From: an uncultured Bacilli bacterium
Lineage (GTDB): Bacteria > Bacillota_I > Bacilli_A > RF39 > UBA660
Assembly (NCBI GenBank): GCA_934183165.1
Contig: CAKPRZ010000002.1
Coordinates: forward strand, 103,501 to 167,500
Length of the DNA stretch: 64,000 nt
Reading direction: 5' to 3'
A program made the translations under genes and the position numbers. This document shows, piece after piece, positions 1 to 9,467 of the stretch (the stretch's first letter is position 1; each line of letters begins with the position of its first letter). Under the pieces are notes generated by a model. That model made no database searches. It was not told the origin of the DNA and saw nothing but the letters and a program-made list of their open reading frames with translations.

Positions 1-685
1 ACTCAATTCTAGTAAGGCAGTAGCGCTATTCAACATGGAAATGGGTGCTGAACAATTAGTTAATCGTATGATAAGTTCTTTAGGTCAAATTGAAGGAAAA
101 AAATTAGCCACAGGAAATTTACAAAATAATGATTGGAAAAGAATCAGTGAATCTATGAATAGACTTGGAAATACTAAGTTATATATGGATGATACACCAG
201 GTATTACGATAGGTGAAATACGATCAAAATGTAGAAGACTTGCTAATAGTGAAGATGGTTTAGCATTAGTTATAATAGATTATTTACAACTTATTTCATC
301 ATCAGCTAACTATGGTGGAAATAGACAACAAGAAGTTTCTGATATTTCAAGATCGTTAAAAACAATGGCTATGGAATTAAAAGTTCCTGTTGTTGCTCTG
401 GCACAATTATCAAGAAGTGTAGAAGCTCGTGAAAATAAAAGACCAATAATGAGTGATTTAAGAGAGTCTGGTTCTATTGAGCAAGATGCTGATATTGTAT
501 CATTCTTATATCGCGATGATTATTATAATAGGGAAAAAGCAAACGAATCTAATACTAGTATTAGTGAATTCATTGTAGCAAAACATAGAAATGGTCCAAC
601 AGCTACCATTGAACTTTTATTTAAAAGAGATACATCAACATTTTTGAGTTTTAAAAAAGAAGCAATAGGAGGTCCGAATGAATAA
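1..685 (+). CDS. dnaB: Replicative DNA helicase, C-terminal part (runs in from the left edge)
   Basis: This is the C-terminal ATPase domain of the hexameric helicase that unwinds DNA at the replication fork. The reading frame is open from base 2, so the gene starts before the window and the first visible ATG is internal. Visible motifs are FNMEMGAEQL just after the Walker A region, the Walker B strand LVIIDYLQLI, and the family signatures LAQLSRSVE and SDLRESGSIEQDAD near the C-terminus. The next gene starts inside its last codons, so the two are probably cotranscribed. No inserted intein is seen in the visible part. Identification is secure. Confidence 0.95.
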   Translation, partial: LNSSKAVALFNMEMGAEQLVNRMISSLGQIEGKKLATGNLQNNDWKRISESMNRLGNTKLYMDDTPGITIGEIRSKCRRLANSEDGLALVIIDYLQLISSSANYGGNRQQEVSDISRSLKTMAMELKVPVVALAQLSRSVEARENKRPIMSDLRESGSIEQDADIVSFLYRDDYYNREKANESNTSISEFIVAKHRNGPTATIELLFKRDTSTFLSFKKEAIGGPNE

Positions 686-2138
686 AAAAACAATTATATA
701 TACTATATTGGCAGTTGCAATTAGTAGTGTTGTATTTTTTACAGGCTATACAAAATATTCAAATCCTGTTCAATTGTATAGAGTATACTTGTCTGGAAAA
801 ACTATAGGATATATTAAATCAGAGGAAGAATTAAATGATTATATTGATAAAAAAGAAAAAGAGATTAAAGAAAAATACAATGTAGAAAAAGTATATGCTC
901 CAAAAGATTTAAATATAATAAAAGAGGAAACTTATAATAAGAAAGCCTCTTCTGTTTCTAGTATTTATTCACAAATAAAAAACGTTTCGCCATTTACTAT
1001 AATGGGTTATACTGTCACAATAAAAGGTGTAGAGGAATCAGATGAGGATGAAACATACATGACTGATACAGTTGTTGTTAATGTACTAAACAAAAAGATT
1101 TTTACTGATGCTTTAAAAAAAACAATTAATGTTTTTGTAAGTGAAGATAAATATAAGGATTATGTAAATAAGACACAAGAAAAAATTACTGATACTGGTT
1201 CTATAATAGAAAACATGTATATAGAAAATGAAATAACTATAAAACAGAATAAATTATCTACTAATGATAAAATCTTTTCTGACAGTGAAGAATTAAGTAA
1301 ATTTTTATTATTTGGTACCTTGGAAGAGCAAAAGAAATATACCGTAAAAGAAGGAGATACAATAGAACAAGTATCTTATGATAACAAATTATCAGTGGAA
1401 GAATTTTTAATTGCAAATACTGAGTTTAATAGTAGTGATAATCTGTTATATCCAGGAGAGCAAGTAACTCTTGGTGTTATTAAGCCTGCTTTTAAATTAG
1501 TTGAAGAAGATCACGTAGTACAAATGGAAACTACTAAATATAAAACAGAAATTGTATATGATGATAGTTTAATGGAAGGTATCGAAAGAGTTAAACAAAA
1601 AGGAAATAACGGAACAACAAAAGTTACTAAAAAAATTAAAAAGTCTAATGGTGAAGTAGTTAGTGCGGTTGTTATATCATCACAAGAAGTTGTTCCAGCT
1701 GTTAATAAGGTTATCATAAGAGGTAAAGGTAGTGTTAGTACTGGTTCACTTGGTTCATGGGCATGGCCAACTAAAACTCCATATGTTATAACAAGTGGAT
1801 GGGGCTGGCGTTGGGGAAAATTCCATGATGGTCTTGATATTAGTGGAACCGGATTTGGATCTCCTATATACGCTGCAAATGATGGTGTAGTAGCAGAGTC
1901 AAATTATACTTCATATAATGGACATTATATAATTATTAATCATAATAATGGATATTATACAAATTATGGACATTTGTCAGCGAGACTTGTAAAAAAAGGT
2001 GATATAGTTAGTATTGGTCAACAAATAGGAAAAATGGGAGCGTCAGGCTTTGCTTTTGGAACTCATTTACATTTTGGAGTATGGAAAGGATATCCTTATG
2101 TAGGTGGAAAAAGTATAAATCCTGCAAAAATATCATAA
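678..2138 (+). CDS. Membrane-anchored LysM-G5-M23 peptidoglycan endopeptidase
   Basis: A 486-residue envelope protein likely to cut peptidoglycan cross-links. Residues 7-23 form one membrane segment. A LysM wall-binding domain lies near 220-265, starting YTVKEGDTIEQV. A G5-type domain spans about 274-347. The M23 (LytM) domain covers about 365-470 and keeps both zinc motifs, HDGLD (H383, D387) and THLHFG (H463, H465), so it should be active. The start is fixed by a strong AGGAGG site at the end of dnaB, which it overlaps by 8 bases. The next gene overlaps its stop by one base (TAATG), which implies coupled translation. The Bacillus counterpart region holds the WalRK genes, which are not seen here. 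Confidence 0.9.
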   Translation: MNKKTIIYTILAVAISSVVFFTGYTKYSNPVQLYRVYLSGKTIGYIKSEEELNDYIDKKEKEIKEKYNVEKVYAPKDLNIIKEETYNKKASSVSSIYSQIKNVSPFTIMGYTVTIKGVEESDEDETYMTDTVVVNVLNKKIFTDALKKTINVFVSEDKYKDYVNKTQEKITDTGSIIENMYIENEITIKQNKLSTNDKIFSDSEELSKFLLFGTLEEQKKYTVKEGDTIEQVSYDNKLSVEEFLIANTEFNSSDNLLYPGEQVTLGVIKPAFKLVEEDHVVQMETTKYKTEIVYDDSLMEGIERVKQKGNNGTTKVTKKIKKSNGEVVSAVVISSQEVVPAVNKVIIRGKGSVSTGSLGSWAWPTKTPYVITSGWGWRWGKFHDGLDISGTGFGSPIYAANDGVVAESNYTSYNGHYIIINHNNGYYTNYGHLSARLVKKGDIVSIGQQIGKMGASGFAFGTHLHFGVWKGYPYVGGKSINPAKIS

Positions 2139-2899
2139 TGAAAGTAAAAGTTTTGGCGAGTGGATCAAAGGGGAATTCCACTTATATAGAATGCAGAAAT
2201 TTAAAAATATTAATTGATGCTGGTATTAGCTTTTTACAAATAAAAAAATCTTTGGAAGATATTAATGTAGATATTTTTTCAATAGACATAATTTTGATTA
2301 CACATTCACATAGTGATCATATTAAGGGCCTTCTAACTCTATTGAAGAAAACTAATATTAAATTGTGTACAGAAAAACTGGTTTACGACGATTTGGTAAA
2401 AACAATTACCCCTAACAATTTTGAGATTATTGATAAGGAAATGAATATAGATAATGTTAAGATTCAATCATTTCATTTATCTCATGATGTAGAGTGTTAT
2501 GGATATATTATTGAATGTGATAGAAAAGAATTAGTATACATTACCGATACAGGATATTTAAATAAAAAGTATATTCCTAAAATATCAAATAAAGATATTT
2601 ATGTGATAGAGACAAACCATGATGTAGAAATGTTAATGAATGGTCCATATCCGTTTGTTTTAAAGCAAAGAATTATAAGTGATTCGGGTCATTTATCAAA
2701 TCAAACAACTGCCAAACTGTTAAAAAAAGTAATAGGACCGCAAACAAAATATATATTTTTAGCACATATTAGTGAACATAATAACGATAAACAGCTAGCA
2801 CTTGACACTGTAAAGAAAGAACTTAGTGACACTGATTTTAATTTAGATAATATAATATTGACTGATCAATATATATCTTTAGATACTGTTGAGGTTTAA
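2138..2899 (+). CDS. walJ: Metallo-beta-lactamase fold hydrolase, WalJ/YycJ type
   Basis: A 253-residue metallo-beta-lactamase superfamily protein. It opens with KVLASGSKGNSTYI, the typical YycJ/WalJ start, and carries the metal motif HSHSDH followed by later His and Asp ligands (for example SDSGHLSN and LAHIS). WalJ-type proteins are thought to act as 5'-3' exonucleases linked to cell-wall control. The start chosen overlaps the stop of the preceding endopeptidase gene by one base; a longer frame from 2081 lacks a ribosome site. rlmH follows directly, the same order as yycJ-htrA-rlmH in Bacillus but without htrA. The exact substrate is inference. Confidence 0.85.
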   Translation: MKVKVLASGSKGNSTYIECRNLKILIDAGISFLQIKKSLEDINVDIFSIDIILITHSHSDHIKGLLTLLKKTNIKLCTEKLVYDDLVKTITPNNFEIIDKEMNIDNVKIQSFHLSHDVECYGYIIECDRKELVYITDTGYLNKKYIPKISNKDIYVIETNHDVEMLMNGPYPFVLKQRIISDSGHLSNQTTAKLLKKVIGPQTKYIFLAHISEHNNDKQLALDTVKKELSDTDFNLDNIILTDQYISLDTVEV

Positions 2900-2900
2900 T

Positions 2901-3356
2901 ATGATAAGAATAATTTGTGTTGGTAGAATAAAGGAAAAATATTTAAGTGATGCAATTTTAGAATATTCAAAGAGAATTAAAAAGTATACTAATCTGGAAA
3001 TAATAGAGCTAAATGATTCATCCATTGAAAATTCCAAGCTAGCTTTGGAACAAGAAGCAGTTCTAATAAATAAGCACATAAAAGATAAAGATTTTGTAAT
3101 AACTTTAGAAATAGAAGGTAATGAACTCTCATCTATAGAGTTTTCTAAAAAAATAGACCAAATTCAAATATTGAACAGCAACATTGTGTTTGTAATAGGT
3201 GGATCATATGGAATAGACCAACAAATTAAAAATAGAGCTAACTATAAGATTTCATTTTCTAGAATGACATTTCCTCATCAATTGTTTAGAGTTATTTTAT
3301 TAGAGCAAATTTTTAGAGCATATAAAATATTAAATAATGAAAAATATCATAAATAA
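2901..3356 (+). CDS. rlmH: 23S rRNA (pseudouridine1915-N3)-methyltransferase RlmH
   Basis: A 151-residue SPOUT-class methyltransferase that methylates pseudouridine 1915 in helix 69 of 23S rRNA. The knot motif FVIGGSYGID and the C-terminal block HQLFRVILLEQIFRAYKI are diagnostic, and length is close to the usual 155-160. The ATG at 2901 is preceded by GAGG. It follows the walJ-like gene with almost no gap, so it is the last gene of the dnaB operon visible here. The stop codon lies inside the left arm of the terminator hairpin. Confidence 0.95.
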   Translation: MIRIICVGRIKEKYLSDAILEYSKRIKKYTNLEIIELNDSSIENSKLALEQEAVLINKHIKDKDFVITLEIEGNELSSIEFSKKIDQIQILNSNIVFVIGGSYGIDQQIKNRANYKISFSRMTFPHQLFRVILLEQIFRAYKILNNEKYHK

Positions 3357-3392
3357 TAATATCTACGAATTTGTGGATATTATTATTTTATT
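3352..3392 (+). terminator. Rho-independent terminator after rlmH
   Basis: A 15-bp stem (3352-3366 with 3373-3387, one G-T pair, 6-base loop) is followed by a T-rich run. It ends the dnaB-rlmH transcript. The tail is interrupted by A, so strength is uncertain. Confidence 0.7.
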
Positions 3393-3459
3393 CACTTTCG
3401 GTAAACTTCGAACATAACATAGAAAAATTTACTTATAATTAACTAAATGAGGTAGTTAT

Positions 3460-3822
3460 ATGGTAATTTTCAAAAAAAGACTTAAAGAAAAGAGAAAAGA
3501 ATTAGGTTTAACACAAGAGGAGTTAGGAAAAAGTATTTATTTGAGCAAGGGTGAAGTTTGCGCTTATGAGAAAGGAAATCGAATTCCTCCTTTGGACGTT
3601 TTAATAAGAATTGCCGATTTTTTAGAAGTTGATTTCTTATGGTTAATTGGAATGGAATATCAATATAAGAAACGTGATAATGGAATTGTTAACTTATCAG
3701 ATGATGATATTAAGATAATAAATGCATTAAGAAGAGATTCTAATTTGTATGAAAAATTTTTAGATAATCCGGAACGAGTTATTGCACAAATAAGTAATAA
3801 TTTTATAAAAAATCATAATTAA
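3460..3822 (+). CDS. XRE-family helix-turn-helix regulator
   Basis: A 120-residue DNA-binding protein. Residues 5-60 form an HTH_3 domain (RLKEKRKELGLTQEELGKSI, then recognition helix around SKGEVCAYEKGNRIPP). The remaining 60 residues have no recognised ligand domain. It stands alone after a terminator and 50 bases before an AGCS amino-acid symporter on the same strand, so it may regulate itself or that transporter; this is inference. No clear operator palindrome was found. Confidence 0.85.
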   Translation: MVIFKKRLKEKRKELGLTQEELGKSIYLSKGEVCAYEKGNRIPPLDVLIRIADFLEVDFLWLIGMEYQYKKRDNGIVNLSDDDIKIINALRRDSNLYEKFLDNPERVIAQISNNFIKNHN

Positions 3823-3872
3823 AATGTAATAAAATAGGTGCTAAAAGAGATATAATTAATAGGTGATAAAAA

Positions 3873-5153
3873 GTGATTAAACTATTAATGAATTTTCTTT
3901 GGTTTGTAGCACTTATTTTTTTGTTGGGTGGAGGACTCTATTTTAGCATTAAATTAAAATTTCCACAGTTGAAATTTTTTTCGTTATTTAAAGGAATAAA
4001 TAAAAATAACACTGATGGAATAACACCGCTTAGCAGTTTATCAATGTCATTAGCAGCTAGAATTGGGGTTGGTTCTTTATCGGGAATAGCACTTGCTATA
4101 TATTTAGGTGGACCAGGAACAATTTTTTGGATTTGGTTATCTTGCATCATTACATCTATTAATTCCTATTGTGAAACTTATTTAGCAGTTAAGTATCAAG
4201 AAAAAAATAATAATGAATACGTAGGAGGACCAGCATATTATATTAGTAAAGGTTTAAATAAAAAAGTTCTTTCTAAAATATATTCTGTTTTAATTATTAT
4301 AACTTATATAATAGGATTCATAAGTATACAATCAAATACTATAGTAATATCTGTCAATAGACTCTACAATATAAATTGTGTAGTTGTTTCGTTATTATTA
4401 GTGATATTATCGGCACTTGTTATATTGAAGGGTTTAAATGGAATAGTAAATATTACAAATAAGTTAGTTCCTGTGATGGGTATAGGTTATATAATAATTA
4501 GTATTATAGTTATCACATCTAATTTAGATAAAATACCGATTTTATTTTTATCTATTTTTCATAGCGCTTTTTCATTCAAAAGTTTTGGAATTGGTATACT
4601 TAGCACTTTTCTAATAGGTATACAACGAGGTACCTTCTGTACCGAATCAGGTTTAGGAACTGGCTCAATTGCAGCTTCTTGTACTGCTCCTAGTGATAAA
4701 ATTAGTTATAGTCTTATGCAAATAATAGGAATATATTTTACGGTTTTTGTAATATGTACTGCAACAGCATTAATTATTCTTACTTCGAATTTTAAAGATT
4801 TTGCTTTAACTAATATTAATGGTATTGAATTAACACAACATGCATTTAATTACCATTTGGGTTCAATGGGACCAATAGTACTTTTAATGCTGGTTATTAG
4901 TTTGGCATATTCTACTATAATTGCGGGCTATTATTATGGTGAAAATAATTTTTTATTCTTGTTTAAAAATAAAGGTAATTCCATAATTATATTAAAATTA
5001 TTAACATTACTTCTTATTTTCATAGGTGGAATAGCTAGTCCCAAAATATTATGGAATATTGTTGATATAACAGTTGCCATTTTGTCTATTATAAATATGT
5101 ATGTAATATTAAAATTACGTCATATCATAATAAAAGATTATAAAAAGTTATAA
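3873..5153 (+). CDS. AGCS-family sodium:amino-acid symporter
   Basis: A 426-residue polytopic membrane protein of the alanine or glycine:cation symporter family. The family region GITPLSSLSMSLAARIGVGS near residue 50 and GGPAYYISKGL near 115 are both visible, as is RGTFCTESGLGTGSIA in the middle. A GTG start at 3873 is chosen because AGGTGA sits six bases upstream; an ATG five codons later lacks this spacing. The N-terminus is slightly short compared with the usual 440-480 residues. Likely substrate is alanine or glycine, which would suit a spore former, but the sequence does not decide it. Confidence 0.88.
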   Translation: MIKLLMNFLWFVALIFLLGGGLYFSIKLKFPQLKFFSLFKGINKNNTDGITPLSSLSMSLAARIGVGSLSGIALAIYLGGPGTIFWIWLSCIITSINSYCETYLAVKYQEKNNNEYVGGPAYYISKGLNKKVLSKIYSVLIIITYIIGFISIQSNTIVISVNRLYNINCVVVSLLLVILSALVILKGLNGIVNITNKLVPVMGIGYIIISIIVITSNLDKIPILFLSIFHSAFSFKSFGIGILSTFLIGIQRGTFCTESGLGTGSIAASCTAPSDKISYSLMQIIGIYFTVFVICTATALIILTSNFKDFALTNINGIELTQHAFNYHLGSMGPIVLLMLVISLAYSTIIAGYYYGENNFLFLFKNKGNSIIILKLLTLLLIFIGGIASPKILWNIVDITVAILSIINMYVILKLRHIIIKDYKKL

Positions 5154-5184
5154 AATATAGTATAATCTAACTAGGTGAATGAAA

Positions 5185-5847
5185 ATGTTAGGTCAAGACT
5201 GGGATAGTATTTTAAAGGATGAAATGTCTAAAGAGTATTTTTTAGATTTGATGGCAAAAGTAGAAGATGAATATAAAAGAAAAATAATATATCCAAAAAA
5301 GGGTGATTTATTTAAGGCTTTTAGGATTACTTCTTATGCAAATACAAAAGTAGTTATTTTAGGACAAGATCCTTACCATGGTGAAAATCAAGCTGAAGGG
5401 TTATCTTTTTCAGTTAAAGATGGTGTGCCTAAACCACCATCATTGCAAAATATATTTAAAGAGTTAAATATGGATTTAGGTATAGAAATATCAGATAATG
5501 GTAGCTTATTAAAATGGGCATCAGAAGGAGTATTGCTTTTAAATTCTGTATTAACTGTTGAAGCAAACAAGGCTGCATCTCATAAAGATATAGGCTGGGA
5601 ACAATTCACAGATGCAGTTATAAAAAAATTAAATGAAAAAAACACTCCTGTTGTTTTTATATTATGGGGAGCGTTTGCTAGAAGCAAAAAGAAGTATATT
5701 ACAAATTCTAAACATTTAGTGCTAGAATCATCACATCCTTCTCCTTTTTCAGCATATAATGGTTTTTTTGGAAGCAAACCTTTTTCAAAAACAAATGAAT
5801 TTTTAGTAAAAAATGGTTTAAAACCAATTAATTGGAAATTAAAATAA
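5185..5847 (+). CDS. ung: Uracil-DNA glycosylase
   Basis: A 220-residue family 1 uracil-DNA glycosylase that removes uracil from DNA to start base-excision repair. It has the catalytic water-activating motif VVILGQDPYHGENQAEGLSF and the C-terminal HPSPFSAYNGFFGSKPF loop that carries the catalytic His. Two in-frame ATGs lie six bases apart; AGGTGA abuts the first, so the second (5185) has the proper spacing and is preferred. It is transcribed alone toward the converging LemA-like gene, with a shared terminator between them. gerQ lies nearby, as in Bacillus. Confidence 0.95.
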   Translation: MLGQDWDSILKDEMSKEYFLDLMAKVEDEYKRKIIYPKKGDLFKAFRITSYANTKVVILGQDPYHGENQAEGLSFSVKDGVPKPPSLQNIFKELNMDLGIEISDNGSLLKWASEGVLLLNSVLTVEANKAASHKDIGWEQFTDAVIKKLNEKNTPVVFILWGAFARSKKKYITNSKHLVLESSHPSPFSAYNGFFGSKPFSKTNEFLVKNGLKPINWKLK

Positions 5848-5873
5848 AATGTATCACTACATTTTATTTTTTC
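5846..5873 (+). terminator. Terminator between converging ung and LemA-like genes
   Basis: The stem AAAATGTA/TACATTTT with a four-base loop is followed by a T-rich run on the plus strand. The A-rich left flank lets it work for the opposite strand as well. Confidence 0.75.
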
Positions 5874-6397
5874 TTTAATATTTCAAATTCTACTTCTTCA
5901 GTTAAATCAAACAATTCAAATTGATGATATTTTTTAATTATTTTAACCATTAAATATTTAATACTCTTAACTTTTTTATTGTATGTTACTGCTATTTCAT
6001 TAAAATATTTAGTTAATGATTTAAGTTCCAAGAGATTATTATTTAAAAGTTTAAATAATTCTTTTTCTTCTTCATTGAAGTCAAAATTTTCTTCATCAAC
6101 TATTTTATTTATTTCGCTAGTTAAATTTACTATTTCTATTTCTAGTTCGAAAATTGATAAATTTTTATTTTTGATTTTTGGTAATGAGATTAACACTTTT
6201 TCATCACTTTGTTTTTGGATAGGTTTGGATAGTTTAGTAATAGCACTTATTTGTTTTTCTTGTAAAATTTCAATTGTTTCAGTTGCTTCATCACATCTTA
6301 TTTTTAAATCATTTATTGTAGTTGATTGCTTTAAAAATAGTATTATTAGCAAATAAATTATGAATATAATTATTAATCCTGATATTATGTATATCAT
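5864..6397 (-). CDS. LemA-like membrane-anchored coiled protein
   Basis: A 177-residue protein with one N-terminal membrane segment (about residues 3-25) followed by helical, charged sequence. The C-terminal stretch YFNEIAVTYNKKVKSIK resembles the conserved end of LemA proteins, where a YN..V..YN..I pattern precedes a phenylalanine-rich tail. The start has GAGGTGA six bases upstream. LemA proteins have no settled biochemical role. Match is partial, so another small coiled-coil membrane protein is possible. Confidence 0.55.
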   Translation of the reverse strand: MIYIISGLIIIFIIYLLIILFLKQSTTINDLKIRCDEATETIEILQEKQISAITKLSKPIQKQSDEKVLISLPKIKNKNLSIFELEIEIVNLTSEINKIVDEENFDFNEEEKELFKLLNNNLLELKSLTKYFNEIAVTYNKKVKSIKYLMVKIIKKYHQFELFDLTEEVEFEILKKK

Positions 6398-6459
6398 TTA
6401 ATCACCTCTATTTTTAATTAGTATATCATAAAGTTTTAATTACTAAAAGAGGCATCTGC

Positions 6460-6783
6460 TTAATAATTTATATCTTCAGTGAATTCTATAAAGTTAATAT
6501 AAACTGTTTGCAATAAGAAGGGGTTTTTGTTTTCCTTTATTAGTAAATAATCAGCTCCAGCTTTTTCGATGGTACCAGAAAATATTTTATCTCGCCATTC
6601 TATTGAGTCTGGAAAAGACATATGAATTTTTGCTTTTTTCCCTACATTTGCTTCTAATATATTTTGCGAATATTGATATTTGTCTTGGTTATTAGGCTGA
6701 TTGTTGTAAAACATAGGTGGAGAACTACTTTGTTGTGGTATATAATTTGGTTCATATTGACTTTGACCATAATTATTATTCAT
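6460..6783 (-). CDS. gerQ: Spore coat protein GerQ
   Basis: A 107-residue protein with a low-complexity N-terminus rich in Asn, Gln, Pro and Tyr (1-45) and a conserved C-terminal domain (46-107) matching GerQ: ILEANVGKKAKIHMSFP, then FSGTIEKAGADYLLI, ending VYINFIEFTEDINY. In Bacillus GerQ anchors in the coat, is cross-linked by transglutaminase and is needed for CwlJ-dependent cortex breakdown during germination. The Gln-rich head offers cross-linking sites. The ribosome site AAAGGAG lies seven bases upstream. The gene is single and divergent from pduL. Its presence is strong evidence for sporulation. Confidence 0.9.
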   Translation of the reverse strand: MNNNYGQSQYEPNYIPQQSSSPPMFYNNQPNNQDKYQYSQNILEANVGKKAKIHMSFPDSIEWRDKIFSGTIEKAGADYLLIKENKNPFLLQTVYINFIEFTEDINY

Positions 6784-6874
6784 ATAAATGCTCCTTTCTT
6801 TAAAAAATTACAATATATTATATGAATAAATGAACAATATATGTTATAATCATTTCTGGAAAGAAGGCAGTATC

Positions 6875-7435
6875 ATGCAAGTTAAAATTGGAATATCAAA
6901 TCGTCATATACATTTGACAGAGGAAGATTACAAAATACTTTTTAATAAAGAAGATTTAGAGAAAACTAAAGATTTAGTTCAAACTGGTGAGTTTGCTAGT
7001 ACTGATAAAGTAACTATTAGGACTCCAAAATCTGAAATTTCTGGAGTTAGGGTTTTAGGACCATTTAGAGCTTATTCTCAAGTAGAAATTTCAAAAACTG
7101 ATAGCTATGTATTAGGAATTAATCCTCCAGTTAGAGATTCTGGAGATATTGATGATAGTGCGGAAGTTACCATTGTCGGGCCTAATGGCGAAGTTACAAA
7201 AAAATGTTGTATTTTAGCTACAAGACATATTCACATTAATAAGGAAGATCGTCAAAAATATGGTTTAACTGACAAAAAGTACGTATCAGTTAAAATCGGT
7301 AGTGAAAAATCGTCAATTATTGAAAATGTTTCAATAAAAGAAACAAAACTTGGTGTTTTTGAATTGCATCTTGACACTGATGATGCTAATGCTTGTTTAT
7401 TAAAAAATGGTGATATGGCAACAATTATTATCTAG
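6875..7435 (+). CDS. pduL: Phosphate propanoyltransferase / phosphotransacylase, PduL type
   Basis: A 186-residue PduL-family enzyme that moves acyl groups between coenzyme A and phosphate. Two beta-barrel repeats carry the zinc-binding signatures ISNRHIHL at the start and TRHIHI in the middle, plus RDSGDIDDSAEVT between them. The start is the ATG at 6875, with GAAGG upstream; the frame extends 45 bases further but without a ribosome site. No microcompartment shell genes are nearby and no encapsulation peptide is evident, so it may serve as the general acetyl-phosphate-forming enzyme. Its end overlaps that of the opposing PBP gene by 8 bases. Confidence 0.9.
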   Translation: MQVKIGISNRHIHLTEEDYKILFNKEDLEKTKDLVQTGEFASTDKVTIRTPKSEISGVRVLGPFRAYSQVEISKTDSYVLGINPPVRDSGDIDDSAEVTIVGPNGEVTKKCCILATRHIHINKEDRQKYGLTDKKYVSVKIGSEKSSIIENVSIKETKLGVFELHLDTDDANACLLKNGDMATIII

Positions 7436-9368
7436 ATATTTCATCAAAAACCATTTCATTACCGGTAGGCTCAGTTCCCTTTAGGTAATAAAGAATTTTT
7501 TTGTGTTTGGTTTTATCCGTTGCTGGTTTCCCAGTTATAGGATCTACCAAATATCCAACAACATTATTAGGTTTGGTATACCAAACCTTTTCTTTATCTT
7601 TAAGGTATGTTTCCATTGCATCTATCCAAATGTTTTTTGCTACAGAATATTCCTTTATAGGAATATTTTTATTATCATCATATCCAGCCCATACAGAAGT
7701 AATTGCTTGTGGTGTATAACCAATAGTCCATAAATCTGTAGCTGTAGTACCTGATTTTATTGCATATTTTCTTGTCATTTTTGCTGCAAGATTAAGAACA
7801 GTTGGATAATTATAATCAATAAATGAAGAATCATAAGTTGTTGTTAATAGCTCGTTTAGAATATAAACAAGACTTTGATTTAGTATTAATTCTTTTTTAT
7901 CTTTAAATTCATATAAGACATTTCCTTTAGCATCTTCTACTTTTGTAATTAAATGAGGAATAATTTTGAAACCATTGTTTGCAAATGTTGCATATGCTGA
8001 TGTCATTTCAATAATACTTATTTCATTAGTTCCAAGTGGTAATGAAGGATTTGCACTTATATTTGCAGTTATACCAAGTCTTTTGGCCATATTAACAAGA
8101 GTATCTTCTCCTAAAAACATATGAGTTTTAATAGCATAAATATTGTCTGAATAGGATATAGCCGTTGCAAGAGAAATAGGAATATTACCATATATTTCGT
8201 TAGCATTTTTAGGAGAGTAAGTTGATTTATTAGAAAACGTAAAAGTGGTTTCCTCACTTGTGAAACTAGTACTTGATGTAAAACCATTTTCTAAGGCCGC
8301 ATAGTATAGGAATGTCTTCATAGTAGATCCAACTTGTCTTAATGAACTAGTTGCTCTATTATATTGGGTTTTAATATAATTAGCACCACCAATAAGACCT
8401 AAAATGCTACCATCATTTGGATTCATAGTTATAGCTGATACTTGCAGATCTTTATAATTATCATTTTTGTTGATACTTTCTTCCAGAGATTTTTGTGCTT
8501 TTAAATCAAGTGTTGTGTAAATTTTTAATCCACCAGTATCTAAAAACGAATTAGGAATAGAATCAATATTCTCTAATTCTTTTAATACAGCATCTCTAAA
8601 ATATGCTACTGAAGTAAGACTATCACTTGATTCTTTGCCATAAAATTTTAATTTCTCATTGTAGGCTTCATTCATTTGACTTTCACTAATATATTTATTT
8701 TTTACCATTCCTTGTAGAATTAATTTTTGTCTTTCTTTAGCAACTTTTAAATTAACTAATGGAGAAAAATTTGCTGGTGATTTTGGGATACCAACCAGAA
8801 TTGCTGCTTCTGCTAGAGATAAGTCTTTAGCACTTTTATTAAAATAATAATTAGCTGCTTTTTCTATTCCATACATGCCATGTCCATAATTAATGGTATT
8901 TAAATAGCCTTCTAAAATCTCATTCTTATCATAATTTAATTCCAAATTTATAGTAAGCCACATTTCATTCCATTTTCTTTCCCAAGTTTTATCAAAATCT
9001 AAAAATAAATTTTTAACATATTGTTGAGAGATAGTTGAAGCACCTTGTTTAGTTTTACCACTTGTTATATTTATGTAACTTGCTTTGATAATTCTTAAAA
9101 AGTCAAATCCAAAATGTTTATAAAATGACTTATCTTCTGTTGATATAGTTGCATTTATAACATTACTTGAAATTTGATCAAGATCTACCCATTTATTAGT
9201 GCCGTTTCCTTGAAAAACAATTTCATTATTATTATCATATAATGAAATATTATTAGCACCTTTAATATTTAGTTCTTTATTAATTTTATTATAACCATAC
9301 CAGCAAAAGCATATGGCACCACCAAGAAAAATGATAAATAAAAAGTATTTTATAATTTTTTTATGCAC
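7428..9368 (-). CDS. Class A penicillin-binding protein (transglycosylase-transpeptidase)
   Basis: A bifunctional peptidoglycan synthase of about 646 residues. One membrane segment near the N-terminus is followed by a GT51 domain (STEDKSFYKHFGFD with the catalytic Glu, then GASTISQQYVKNL and EGYLNTINYGHGMYGIEKAA) and a transpeptidase with SxxK as STMK, SxN as SDN and KSGTT. The start is called as GTG at 9368 because GGTGA lies five bases upstream; the frame extends four codons to a TTG. It overlaps pduL tail to tail. No PASTA repeats are present, and the C-terminal tail is short. Confidence 0.93.
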   Translation of the reverse strand: MHKKIIKYFLFIIFLGGAICFCWYGYNKINKELNIKGANNISLYDNNNEIVFQGNGTNKWVDLDQISSNVINATISTEDKSFYKHFGFDFLRIIKASYINITSGKTKQGASTISQQYVKNLFLDFDKTWERKWNEMWLTINLELNYDKNEILEGYLNTINYGHGMYGIEKAANYYFNKSAKDLSLAEAAILVGIPKSPANFSPLVNLKVAKERQKLILQGMVKNKYISESQMNEAYNEKLKFYGKESSDSLTSVAYFRDAVLKELENIDSIPNSFLDTGGLKIYTTLDLKAQKSLEESINKNDNYKDLQVSAITMNPNDGSILGLIGGANYIKTQYNRATSSLRQVGSTMKTFLYYAALENGFTSSTSFTSEETTFTFSNKSTYSPKNANEIYGNIPISLATAISYSDNIYAIKTHMFLGEDTLVNMAKRLGITANISANPSLPLGTNEISIIEMTSAYATFANNGFKIIPHLITKVEDAKGNVLYEFKDKKELILNQSLVYILNELLTTTYDSSFIDYNYPTVLNLAAKMTRKYAIKSGTTATDLWTIGYTPQAITSVWAGYDDNKNIPIKEYSVAKNIWIDAMETYLKDKEKVWYTKPNNVVGYLVDPITGKPATDKTKHKKILYYLKGTEPTGNEMVFDEISR

Positions 9369-9467
9369 AAAAGTCACCAACCATTTCTATTTTTATTATG
9401 AAAAAAAATAAATATATTATGTGTAAAATAAAATTTATGTTATATTATTATCTGTTGGTGAGGAAAT

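Noticed and set aside
678..2138. Annotating the 68- to 125-codon frames opposite the long genes (for example 1511-1717, 5979-6356, 13988-14365)
   Set aside because: They are antisense shadows: no ribosome site, hydrophobic Ser/Phe/Ile-rich translations typical of reversed AT-rich coding sequence.
9360..9467. TTG at 9380 as start of the class A PBP
   Set aside because: GGTGA overlaps that codon; it is correctly spaced for the GTG at 9368.
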